Positions 47,883 through 58,297 of a DNA stretch of 64,000 nucleotides are shown here, piece after piece. The position numbers and the translations under genes were made by a program. This DNA is from Patagioenas fasciata (Eukaryota > Chordata > Aves > Columbiformes > Columbidae). The stretch lies in contig NC_092523.1 in the NCBI RefSeq assembly GCF_037038585.1, forward strand, positions 4,841,001-4,905,000, given 5' to 3'. A model generated the notes under the pieces. The model did no database searches, had not been told where the DNA came from, and saw nothing but the letters and a program-made list of their open reading frames with translations. Each line of letters starts with the position of its first letter. Within the stretch, counting starts at the first letter, position 1.

Positions 47883-48131
47883 GTGCCGGGTGCGAACGCA
47901 GAGCAGATGGGCTGTGTTGGGATTATAACACACTTGGACACCGCAGAGGCAGCGTCTCTTACATTCAGAGGCACAAAAGTTGCATTGCACAAAAATATTC
48001 ATGGAGAGCACCAAGGAATAGTCATACTAAGTTCCACATCTACCTTGGGAAAACTTAGAGCACCTGTGGCAGACAATAATTTGATTTCTGCTCTGAATGG
48101 CCTTCTGATAGCACCTATCTTCCTCCATTAA
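47883..48131 (+). other. Unrecognised 82-codon open frame, probably not a gene
   Basis: An ATG-started frame (MPGANAEQMGCVGII..., ending LNGLLIAPIFLH) has an unusually balanced amino-acid composition for this AT-rich window. I see no domain, signal peptide or splice structure, and the sequence before the ATG gives no support for a start. It may be a fragment of a decayed gene, a conserved non-coding block, or chance. I do not recognise any family. Confidence 0.12.
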
Positions 48132-48416
48132 CTACATGAGGAACTCAAGCTATCTTGTATGCCTGAAGTAGGTTGGCAAGTAAGTTTTCCTTCTATGTTC
48201 CATGCAAGGGTTTGGTAATACAGACCATATGTAGTTAGCACTGATAAAAGATGATAGCACTTTCAAAGTTCTCTGGTGAGTAATTTCTGGAACTGTTTGC
48301 TTACTCCATCTCTCCTGAAGAAAAGAGAGCAATGAGTGTTAGTTTCATTACAACTTGGCTGATTTGGAAGTTGTCACATCCTTAAAGCAGTTGCCTATAA
48401 TGCCATGGTGTACAAA
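48132..48416. other. Unique non-coding sequence
   Basis: No gene or repeat is recognised. Confidence 0.45.
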
Positions 48417-48464
48417 CATGATTTCTGTAGTATTTCGCATCATGATTTCTGTAGTATTTTGCAT
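48417..48464 (+). repeat. Perfect-length tandem duplication, 2 x 24 bp
   Basis: CATGATTTCTGTAGTATTTC then GCAT (48417-48440) is followed directly by the same 24 bases with one C-to-T change (48441-48464), at what would be a CpG. This is a recent slippage or duplication event. A short GTGTGTGTGTGT tract follows near 48476-48488. Confidence 0.9.
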
Positions 48465-48879
48465 TTGGGTGGGTGTATGTGTGTGTGTCGTACCCAGCTG
48501 AAGCGGGGGTGAGTTTGGTGTTTGACATCAGGTGGAGGAGGCAACCTCATTGTCCCAGGGGCTGGGTCCATAAGGCAAAATCTAAAATTAGGGGTTTGCA
48601 TTCAGTCCTCACAAGTCTTCCCAACTTCAGTAACATCAGGGTCGTATTCTTGAGGTTTTTACGCCGTCTCAATGTCACATTACCCGGTAGGTGATGCTGC
48701 CATCAGAGTTACTGAGATATGGCTCTGCAAACCCATTTGCAGACCCTCTCCTGGCTGGACACACAGACAGGCAAGGTCACTCTGCTGACCCTAAAACCTC
48801 AACAACTTAAATTCCAAATTCACCCAACGTGCTGACACAGCTGTCACCACCAGGAGTAAATCTGAGCCCCAACAGTGAG
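48465..48879. other. Unique non-coding sequence
   Basis: No gene or repeat is recognised apart from the short GT tract. Slightly GC-richer than average. Confidence 0.45.
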
Positions 48880-49420
48880 ATCTGTATTTATTTAGTGTGT
48901 GCTAAGGACAGATTTGCCTTGAGTCAGCGCTTTGGGCTCAATGCATAGTGAATGTATGTAGAAGAAAAAGGTGTAAGTTCTGCCCTGTCCACCAGGTCAC
49001 AAAAGCCTTGATATGAAAAGGAAAACTGAAAAGCGAGCTTCCTGCCCTGGTGCTGGCCGTGATAATATAGAGTGAAAGTAAATCAAAGACCTTTTTGCGC
49101 TGCTAAAGATTTTCAAAAATTAATCTTGCAACAGCCCACAAAGCGCTGAGGGCTTAAATACTTTATTGACCAAATTAGCGTTCCGAGTCTGTAGGAAGGG
49201 CTTGCATCAGTTTATCTTTCCCACGTAATACCCTTTCAGTCATGAATCTTCAGGCAGGGCTGGTTCTTTGAGCGTTGATATTAAGCTGCCGATCTGCATT
49301 TACTTTTGTTTGATACGAGTGAGATAAAAACAGGTGCTCAGAAGTGAAATGTTTGCTGTGGCACTCAGGTAATATGGGGGGCGATTTTACCGTGTGCTCC
49401 ACGTTTTGTAAAATAAACTG
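48880..49420. promoter_or_regulatory. Candidate conserved non-coding element
   Basis: Enhancer-like texture: CpGs kept (GAAAAGCGAGCTTCC near 49031, TTTTTGCGCTGC near 49092, TTAGCGTTCCGAGTC near 49177), with ATTA cores (AAAAATTAATCTTGC near 49115), TTTATCTTTCCC, ATCAAAGACC-like TCF motifs near 49083, and CAGGTG/CAGCAG patterns. Stops in every frame argue against coding, and no repeat is recognised. It resembles the block at 41.6-42.8 kb. Inference only. Confidence 0.3.
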
Positions 49421-50867
49421 TGGACTTCAGAGTAATCCCAGCAGATGGGCCAGGGTAACAGGAGACCTGTGTAGGGTGGGCCAGAAGGGTAAAATCACAT
49501 TGTTATCTGTCAGGGAAAAGAAAAGAGAGAGGAGAGAATGGAATGAGAGGCAGAAGAGTGAAAAATGGTGTATGGGGAGAGGCACAGAACAGATTTGAGA
49601 AAAATGAGTTTGAAAAAGCAAAATGGAGGAGGCCGGTATGTGAGAAGTCCAACAGTAATACAGAAAAATCATATGAAAACAGATGTTGGTTCTTATTTGT
49701 AAGCACCAAGTGTATTTATTTTTTAATCTATATTTCCCTACATTTTTCCTTTCTTTATCTTTCATAATAGTTGTGAGTGGTTTTTAGTAGATGAAGTTAT
49801 GCTTTGTCTTGAGAATCTTAAAGCTGAAGTCTCCTCATGAATGCCTTTAAGTCAGGAATGTTTTGCAATCATAGTTTTCATAGTTTAATTTCATTTGGGA
49901 AGATTTAACTTCACTTGACTACTTCAGAAATACTCTTCTTAAACTACCTTACCATGCAGCTGAGCACCACTTTTATTGCTCTGAATTTGTGTTGTATCTT
50001 TTGTTGATGCATGGAAAACTAAGGTTTTCAGTTGTGATTTTCCTCTTGCTGTTAAATATTGGTGAAAAGAGACATTACTTCACTTGCTACTTGTAACGTG
50101 AACCTGAAGTATAAAGCTACAACTCCATAGTAAGATAGTGAAAGTAGCAACTCCGTTACAGGATTTGCCTTCTTGAATATTTTAGGGTATTAAGAAAATA
50201 TCAGGGGAAAATAATCCAGCGCAGTTAATTAGATATACTGCTGAATGATCTATAAGAAATTAAAGTGGGATAAATCAGTTGTAGTTGAATATATTTTTAA
50301 TTGAACATATTCAAAACGTGCTTTTAGCGTATAAATTGCGGAACAATTTATAAGCTAAAGTTGTAAGTTCCTCTAACACAAAAACTACTATTATAATACG
50401 AAAGAATCAAGTCCCATAAAAATCAGTTCAACCCTTCTCACAGGTAGGTGGGGTTTTGGTCAAACCATACGGTTTTGGCATTGCAATCTTTGTAGCATTA
50501 TACAGATGAAGAATTTCAGGAGAGTTCTGAGAGATTCTAACTTCTGCAACTGTATATCTATATTTTAATAAAAGAACAACTGTGGCCATACTGGTGATTC
50601 ATTCTGGTTTACTTGAGAATTTCCTTTAGTGTAAAGCTTCACGTTCCTCTTTCTCTGGTTAAAAAATAAATGAGATTCAAGAATTTCAATTAGCCTCAAT
50701 TGCTCATTTTCACCCTCATGCCACACAAAGCCTGCCCCCCAGTTGCACTTTTCAATGACATTGAGACTGCATTAAGACCTTGATCAATGGAAACAGCCAA
50801 ATTAAGAGAGAGACCATCCTGAAGGAGTCTTTTTTCTTCTTAATTCAAATATTCTAAAGCTAAATGT
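49421..50867. other. Unique AT-rich non-coding sequence with a purine-rich patch
   Basis: A purine-rich (A/G) tract lies at about 49513-49560. It gives charged frames on plus and Ser/Leu/Phe-rich frames on minus (for example 49427-49765), both artefacts of composition. No gene is recognised. Confidence 0.5.
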
Positions 50868-51023
50868 GAGGTTGTGGAGTCTCCTTCTCTGTAGACATTC
50901 AAACCCGCCTGGACACCTTCCTGTGGAACCTCAGCTGGGTGTTCCTGCTCCATGGGGGGATTGCACTGGATGAGCTTTCCAGGTCCCTTCCAACCCCTCA
51001 CATTCTGGGATTCTGTGATTCTG
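50868..51023 (+). mobile_element. CR1 LINE 3' end, about 155 bp
   Basis: It starts GAGGTTGTGGAGTCTCCTTC and ends CATTCTGGGATTCTGTGATT CTG. The segment is the same as the ends of the copies at 8.7 and 34.7 kb. It is 5'-truncated and lies too far downstream to show the A/B diagnostic segment. Confidence 0.9.
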
Positions 51024-51962
51024 TATTTGTGAATCTCTGCTCCCCAACATTCCGTGTGCAAACTATTTGCATCTTTTAAATTATGTGTTTACACTGGTCT
51101 ATTTTAAAGCTGGAGAAATGGTCAGGTGTAGGAAATAAAGGTTTGGAGGAGATGAAGGGAAGTCCTGAAGGCAACCTGACAAAGTAGAGAGTTTCACTGT
51201 ACTGGTACGGAGTATCTTAAATGTTACCTGAAACAAGCTAAAGGGAGTGATCACTGTCTTGTTAATCCCAAAATGAGAAAGGAAGTGTGATTGACAAGCA
51301 AAAAAATTCCAGGAGTGTTGCTACCAGGGTCATTGGGCATGACCAGCACAAAAACACTGAGTGTGTAGAGGCAACAAAAAGGACAAGTTCAGAATTAAGA
51401 ATTTTCTACATTTCTGAAGAGAAAATAGGATGGGAAATTATAGAGGTACTAAAGTAAGGAGTTATGTGTGTTTTGATGACTCTTGCCCTCAATGGGTTGG
51501 GATCATTGGTCATGAGCTCTCTACATTTTTCTCTTGCGTGGAATAAAAGTGTGAACGAGTAGACACTGCAGTGTTAGAACTGTGATATCTGGGAATAGCC
51601 TGGAAAATGTTATCAAATCTTTAATTAGAAGCGGAGCGTTCATGGGAGTTGTGAATCATTTGCTGAGAAAAGCAGATCTGAGCAAATGAAATGCCTCCAA
51701 ATAGCAAGGACAGAGAGCTATACATGGAAATGGAGTGCAGGATGACTTCATCTCCATAGCCACAAAGTAACAAAAAGGCGTTGGTGGCGAAGGAAAAAAA
51801 AGAGTAAGCAAGATTTCAATACAAAAGAAACCAAGTCAAGAAAAAATAGAATGAAGTTGGGTAGCGCTGTACAGATTTTAGGGATAATACCCCGTGCTGA
51901 GACAGAATGGACAGCCCAGATTCCGCTTCCTGTTCAGTTGGACATTGTGTGGTTAGACATGC
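51024..51962. other. Unique AT-rich non-coding sequence
   Basis: No gene or repeat is recognised. Confidence 0.5.
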
Positions 51963-52097
51963 AATCACAGAATAGTTAGGTTGGGAGGAACCCATGAAGG
52001 TGTTTGGTCTAAGCCGTTGTCATCTTAGATCAAATTACTAAAGGTCTTATTTAGGTGAGTTTTGAATATCTTTAAGGATGGGAATTCCAGAGCAACA
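51963..52097 (-). mobile_element. CR1 LINE 3' fragment, diverged, about 135 bp
   Basis: On plus, AATCACAGAATAGTTAGGTT, GGGAGGAACCC, then TGAGTTTTGAATATCTTTAAGGATGG and GAATTCCAGAGCAAC is the complement of a CR1 3' end. The family has GTTGGAAGGGACC, then TTGAATATCTCCAAGGATGG and GATTCCACAACC. It is more decayed than the large copies. The 125-codon minus frame 52047-52424 begins in it and continues into unique sequence. Confidence 0.8.
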
Positions 52098-53844
52098 AAG
52101 AAAGAGCAATACCAGAATAACAGAAATATAGAAAATAGACATAATAAAAAGGAGACAGAACCTACTAAGAGATAATGAGGTTGTGTTGGCAGCACAGTAC
52201 AGCAAAGAGGACAAGAAGCTGAGATGGATGATATAGGTTGATGGTCCAGTTCTCAAAATGTCGCAGATGTTGGGAGAGACAGCAGCTGAGGCTGTGATGA
52301 GCCTGAAACCGTATGCAACAACTATAGACCTAAAACAGCAGAGCAGATGAAGCCAAAGGAGATTGGAAGTGTAGTAGAAAACTCTAGAAGTATAGTAGTA
52401 TGGTAGTAAAAGAGGGGCCAGCAATAGAGACAGGCAGGTATAGAAAAACTTGGTGCAAGTAAGTCAAATAAAACTGAACATAAGTAGTTCGGAGACCTTC
52501 TAGGCTGCGGTCTGGTGGAGAAAAATCATCAGTGTCAAGTCAAGTCTCATCCAACCATGAAAAAATAAACCAGAATTAATTCTTATTTGAGAAGCACTTG
52601 AGTGCACTTGAAAGCAAATAAATTAAAATATGCTGGCAGTCAATACCACGTCTTTGTGATGAACTCTGTACCAATAACCCTGTGACCCTGCAGGCCAGGG
52701 AATGCATGTGTGGAAGGAATATGAACAGTGCAAACAGATAGAATAGGGCAAAATGGCATGCATGGTGCTAAGAGAAAGGAACATGGGTTGCAAGTGACTA
52801 GGATATGAAAAAGAAACAAGAAAATGTATATACACACTGTGATGCATATAATTGCAATTTAGCTGTTGATACAGCATTTCAGTATATACTGCATTATATA
52901 CTTACAGCATGTGCACCAATATTTGTGTCAGTAATGAACCAGTCTAGTTGTACAATCAAGAAATTACCCAGTGTAAGGTGTATAATTATTAATTATCAAC
53001 AATACATGTTTTACAGTAAAAGTGGAAAGAAGGGATTTACAGTTTATTGCTACAAAATGTAAATTTTGCTTCTGTCCAGTGAAGCTGATGCTTGCTGTGA
53101 AATGGCAAAAATGCCTACAGTATATTGAAGCAACAGAAGTTCATGGCCAGCATTTTCAGTAGGAATGAACGTTTTCAATGCCTTTCTTTTTTCTTCCTTT
53201 GGATTGTTTTTCTTTCTAATCTCAGCGCAACTTCAGTCAAGTCATTTGGGACCACTGAGGTGCTCCAGATCTCTAGAAATCCAGGGCTTAAACTTTCCTA
53301 GCAGCATTTGAAGCATTTTGGTATTCATATATTCCTTTGGGCCCGTGTGAGCTTGGGCAACGGTGGGATGTGGAGTTTTCTGCCTGTCATTTCGGTCCTC
53401 TAGGATTTTCCCAGAAGGAAAATTATGTCAATGAGAGGAGTCTCGCTGTATCCTACAGCTTAGCTACCTCGCAATTCAAGTATATTCCAGCTCCTGCAAA
53501 AATACATGAGAAGCACAGAGTAACAAAGAAACCAGATTGCTATCATGAGTACATTTCCAATTTATTTTCTGTTTGTTATGTGTTTGGGTATATTACCAGT
53601 TTTTCTTATTTTATTTTTTTCTTCAAAAGCAAATGGAAAATTAAAATCTGAACGATATTCCACACCACTGACAAATCTTTTCTTCCTGACTTTCTCTTCT
53701 GAATTCATTATCAGAGGAGATTGTTTAGGTTTCAAGACCTGCCACACTCCATACAAAGAATAGCTTATGCCACCTCCTTCCTTTAACTCAGTGTGAATAT
53801 TAGTCACACGATAGCTGACACAGAGGTGTGATATTGTCAGCATC
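52098..53844. other. Unique AT-rich non-coding sequence
   Basis: No gene or repeat is recognised. The frame 53337-53651 (104 codons, plus) crosses mixed-composition sequence without a motif. Confidence 0.5.
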
Positions 53845-54200
53845 ATTTAGCTTTTTGCTCTTAATTTACCTCATTAACATTTTGATTGAGTTTTGTTACT
53901 ATTATATATTGAGAAAATAGAGTTTTAAAGTCATCCAGTTTGGGCTGAGCATCTATATATGGCTCAGGGACGTCAACATGCTTTCATTGTCGCATTAAAT
54001 TGAATTAAATAGTTAAGCTTTCCAGTTGCTCCAGTACCGTCCAGTTGGCAACGTGTGAAATAATCTACAACTCAAGGTTTTCAAGTTTTCGAGATGACGT
54101 TTCTACAATCTGACCAAATAATGTGCTAGAAAGAAAAATGGTGCATTGACCACAGGGCCGGGATTTGATTTCAAGCCCTGATGCACCAATACTTCAGTAG
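53845..54200. promoter_or_regulatory. Weak candidate conserved non-coding element
   Basis: ATTA-type cores (CTTAATTTACCTCATTAAC near 53860, GCATTAAATTGAATTAAATAG near 53992), an AACGTGTGAAATAATC segment, and isolated CpGs in otherwise AT-rich DNA give an enhancer-like look. Weaker than the blocks at 41.6 and 56.3 kb. Not coding. Confidence 0.2.
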
Positions 54201-54530
54201 GAAATGATCTTGGTAGGATGGCAGTTTGCAATCTATCCTCAAACAGCATGAAGGTTGTGAATTACCCTACCTGGTGTTTACCGTTGTTTCTTACTGGTAA
54301 TGGGTGGGATTTTTGGTGTGCATTTATGATATTATATTGATAGTTACTGAAGGTCAAACACACAAAAATGTAATTTCTTCTACAGTGAAGTTGTAAATTT
54401 TAATAAGCTTTTTAAAGTATGTTGGCTTAATATCTCTGATTCTGATAAACATATTTGATCATCCAAATTTCAAAAGAACTTGATCTCTTACATTTTTGGG
54501 AGTTCTTGGAAATGCTTTCAGCAAGTTGTT
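54201..54530. other. Unique AT-rich non-coding sequence
   Basis: No gene or repeat is recognised. Confidence 0.5.
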
Positions 54531-54607
54531 TTTTTGGTTGGTTGGTTATTTGTTTGTTTGTTGTTTCTTATTTTGTTTGTTTGGTCTGTTGGGGTTTGGT
54601 TTGGTTG
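54531..54607 (+). repeat. G/T-rich simple repeat (TTGG/TTTG units)
   Basis: TTGGTTGGTTGG followed by TTTGTTTGTTTG and GGGGTTTGGTTTGG. Same sense and type as 39196-39290. The 60- and 85-codon frames across it are low-complexity artefacts. Confidence 0.9.
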
Positions 54608-56289
54608 CATTTGGCTTTTTCTGGGGGGCAATGTTAATGTTATCTGGATTTTAGGAGCATGTAATTTCACTGAAGGTCATGGCATTTGTTTCAAATTCTC
54701 TTTTCCTTTTAATTTTCAGAATGGGCTTTGTGACTGAATGTCATGACTTTTTAATGATAGAAATTATACAGGACACCAAAAAAACCCTTTTTTGTAGAGT
54801 TCCTAACAGTTTGTAACTTTACAGTAGGAAGCCGAATTTAGCCTTTAAAACTGAGTTTATGTGAAGTGGTCAAACCAGTTTTTTAGGTTAGTAATCTCAG
54901 ATTATTTAATATATAACTAGTGTCCTCTAGATAAATAAATAAAATAACGACATTCACTTTGGAAACCAAATCATTAGGAAAAGGATATTGTAAAATAAAA
55001 CATTGTTATGAGGCTTCTGCAGTGAAAAGATGTTTCAAAATTCTTTAAAAAAAAAAAAAAACAAAAAAAGAATCTTTGTAGAAATTTTACTAGGGAATTT
55101 TCCTTTTGATTCTTTTACTGATTAGGACTGATTAATATTGTATTTTCTAGTCTAGTGATTGTTTATTGGGCTGCTTAACCTGACCGTGACTACCAGTGTC
55201 TCTGCTTTATTAGGGCTTAATTAAACAATTGTGGAAACCTGAGTACAGATAGGGGACCTCCCTCTGTAACCTCCAATACAACCCTTAGAACTTTTTTCAA
55301 TTTGTTTTAAGAATATCATTGATATATCATTTCTGTGCTTGAGCATCTTTCTCAACAGCCATCAGAATCGGCATCCAGGTTTATTTTTCCCTAAATCGCT
55401 GTTTATTCATACAGAGAATACGGATTTCTCTGCATTGCATCCACATCCAGTTATCACTGCTGTGCTTAGAATTAGACTTTAATTCATCCTGAATCAATTA
55501 TTTCTAACAGGTGCAAAACCATAATCCCTTTGGTACCTGGCATCAAGCAGAGTTAAATGGACAAGAGATGTGTAGGTTGGAGGAAAGTTAAGAGTATTTT
55601 AAATCAACTAGATCTGGTTTGGTTACACATAATCTCAGTTGAGGTACCATGTGAGAGCTTTTTCTTTTACTGCTTGTTTTTAGCATTAAAATGTCTCAAT
55701 TGCATGATTTGCTGTCTCAACACAAGAGATTTCAGCCTCGATGGTCTGCAGTAGTTTATTGAAAGGATCCAAGAGGAGCTTCCTGCTTGATGAATAATTA
55801 AGCATTGCAGTTATTTAGGCTTAAATTAATATAAGTAGAGTGTTATTTCGTTTTTATCAAATCACAATTCAATAGGTTGCTCTTTGTGATTTTCACTTAC
55901 GCCTTTCATTTATGTGGTGCCTGTTGTTTTATCTACATGTATATATACGTGTGTGTGTTTGTTTGTCTGTATACAAGAAAAGAAAATGCTAAAAATGAAG
56001 GTAAAAAAACCCCATTCTTTATCCCGTGAAGCTTTCTTGTCACATGCAAAAGGTATTTTGAAACACAGACCCATATTACTCTTTGAACACAGAATAAATG
56101 AGTGATGTGGGAAACAGTTTGCTGTACCAGAACTGATACAGGAATTTGAGCCTGGCAATCGAAACATTTTCCAGGACCGTAAGACTGTGGAATTAGTGTC
56201 TCCCATTGCACCTTTCAGTTTGTGTACACAATTAAAGATTCATTGGTCTGCATAGAGAGGAATTATTCTGCCCTTTGTCTGTCTGAATG
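54608..56289. other. Unique AT-rich non-coding sequence
   Basis: No gene is recognised. There is an A-run at about 55047-55069. The stretch 55110-55260 has ATTA-rich, enhancer-like sequence (GACTGATTAATATTG, GGCTTAATTAAACAATTG), but it is short and not separable from background by eye. A TGTGTGTGTTTG patch occurs near 55950. Confidence 0.45.
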
Positions 56290-57110
56290 ATTTTATGTCT
56301 GTCTTCCCGCTTGCAGAGAGTACATTCAGGAGACTGAAGAGAAGCCTTGGCAAAATTGTCAAATCCCGATGAATCAGGATTTTCTAATCAAATAAATAAA
56401 TAAAAATCCCGAACATTTACTTTAGGCGATATATAGTGTTTATTTGCTGTTTGCAAATCATTTACAGAGACAAAGAGCTCCCTTTTTCTTTCCGTTGTGG
56501 AAGATCACAGCATCTTTTGAGATCACATTAGAAAAACGTGCAGGTGGAAGAGTTATTGAGTTGTGTGATTTATGTAGGAGTTCTCGGCACCGTTGTTTAT
56601 GGGGCTTTTGGAGGGAGAGGATTAGTGTGGGAAAAAAAGTGTGTCTGTAGCTCAGTTTATCTTCCTAGATGAGCCCTGTTGTCACCTGGTAGCTTGAGAG
56701 ATGGAGCATCGTGGACAGGTGGTGAAAAAGTAAATAACAATGCTACTAAGTAAGCTGAGAATGGGGGTTTGTGTCATAAATATCTTGCCCGTTTTAATGA
56801 ATTAATTAAAGTAATTAATTTACCTGAATTAATTCCCACGCACATGCCTTTGCAGGGTAAACTCTGAAAGGTTTTGAATCTACGGAATATTTTGTAACGC
56901 TGCAAAAATGCGAAGGAGCCGCTGCTTTTTCCTCACAGTCCTGATTTCAATTTATCTTCAAAGCCATGGTCATTATGCTCAGAGGACTTTCACATCACGT
57001 TCGCTGCTGTTTCTCACATTTCAGATGCGCTGCGTTTATTTTCTGGCTTTGTTTTCATTTTATTTTGCCACTGTTTTTCATGTTCTTATTGGAACTATTT
57101 ATTCCATAGA
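56290..57110. promoter_or_regulatory. Candidate conserved non-coding element with a dense TAATTA cluster
   Basis: Repeat-free block with scattered CpGs and a run of homeodomain-type sites at 56791-56836: TTTTAATGAATTAATTAAAG, TAATTAATTTACC, then GAATTAATTCCC. At least five ATTA/TAAT cores lie within 45 bp. Other elements include TTTGCAAATCATTT near 56451 (octamer/POU-like), AACAATG SOX-like sites near 56733, and CACCTG/CAGGTG E-boxes near 56684 and 56715. Stops occur in all frames through most of it. The 96-codon frame at 56908-57198 starts late and has no motif. A developmental enhancer is inferred from texture. Confidence 0.33.
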
Positions 57111-58241
57111 AAGAAATAGAAATATCTTCTTGACAAACACAAATATGAGGCGTGTGAAGGTTTGCAGAAGTGATGAGCACAGGGAATCAGGACTGTAGCA
57201 GGTATTGTTCTGGGGTCTCTCATAAAGCATCTGCTGTTGAGCACCCACATCAACAATGTTAGTAAGCATATTATTACATACTTATATAAAATACTCATTT
57301 TTAACCCATTCTAAGACCTCAAGATGAGAAAGCAGGGAGCAGGAAAGATCTCCTCGATTTACAGAAACACGCGACATTTTATAACATCCTTAGATATCAG
57401 CTTATACCAACTCTTTCCTAAGTAGACCATGTTTCATCTTGAATGTCCAAATTCCACTCCCTCATGCTAGGATGTATTTTTCATTTATTTTGTCCACTTG
57501 TTGGTATGTACTATCAACTGAAATATTTTGATATATATAGAAAACCTTTCCTTAACAGCAAAGACCTCCTTATCTCATAGCATGGAAGGAAGGGAGAAAT
57601 GCAATGTTTTTGACAGATCTTAATGACTTCGTAATTCAGGGATGATAAGAACAAAGCTTGTGTATGTGTAAATTTGGCATTCATTAATGGATAATGCTAC
57701 ATCTATGCTGTAACTGGCCAAGGTTGGCTGGATGAATTACCTGAGAAATGTCAGTGAAATTCCATGCTGTTCCCTTTACACTGAATTTTATGTAGGTATT
57801 TTGAAGTCAAAGATCCGCAGACACAAAAAACTTCAGGCTTTTGATTAGCAGCAATGGCTTTTTCATCTTGGAGTGACCCTGAGAGCTGAAAACAAATTTC
57901 TCTTTGCAAAATGCGAAAAGAGACATCTAAGGCGTCTGAAAGGCAGCAATAATAACCGGTATGTAGAAATCCCACTTACAGCCAAAGGGAAGATGTGAGG
58001 AGAAGAGTTAACTGTATGCGATTGTACAATAACGCTTTATATCTGCTGTATTTTTGTCAGATTTAAATAGGTTTTGTCACTTTGATATGCTCTTCCAAAA
58101 AAGTGGAGTATATGGCTAACTAGCATTGGACTTCTGTATGAAAATCAGCACAGTCAGACTCTGGAAAGTCATTTAAGAAGGAAGATATTCCTTTTTTTAA
58201 TTCTCCTGATGATCAATTTTTTCCTGTTTTTAATATATTAT
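57111..58241. other. Unique AT-rich non-coding sequence
   Basis: No gene or repeat is recognised. Confidence 0.5.
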
Positions 58242-58297
58242 TTAAAAAAATAAAATAAAATAAAATAAATGAAAAAAAAAAAACAAAACAGAAACAA
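58242..58297. repeat. A-rich simple repeat (TAAAA)n
   Basis: TAAAATAAAATAAAATAAAT passes into a poly-A run and AAACAAAACAGAAACAACAC. No retroposed sequence is recognised next to it. Confidence 0.85.

Noticed and set aside
52047..52424. 125-codon minus-strand hydrophobic frame
   Set aside because: Begins in a decayed CR1 and continues in AG-rich unique DNA; hydrophobicity follows from composition and no membrane-protein family is recognisable.
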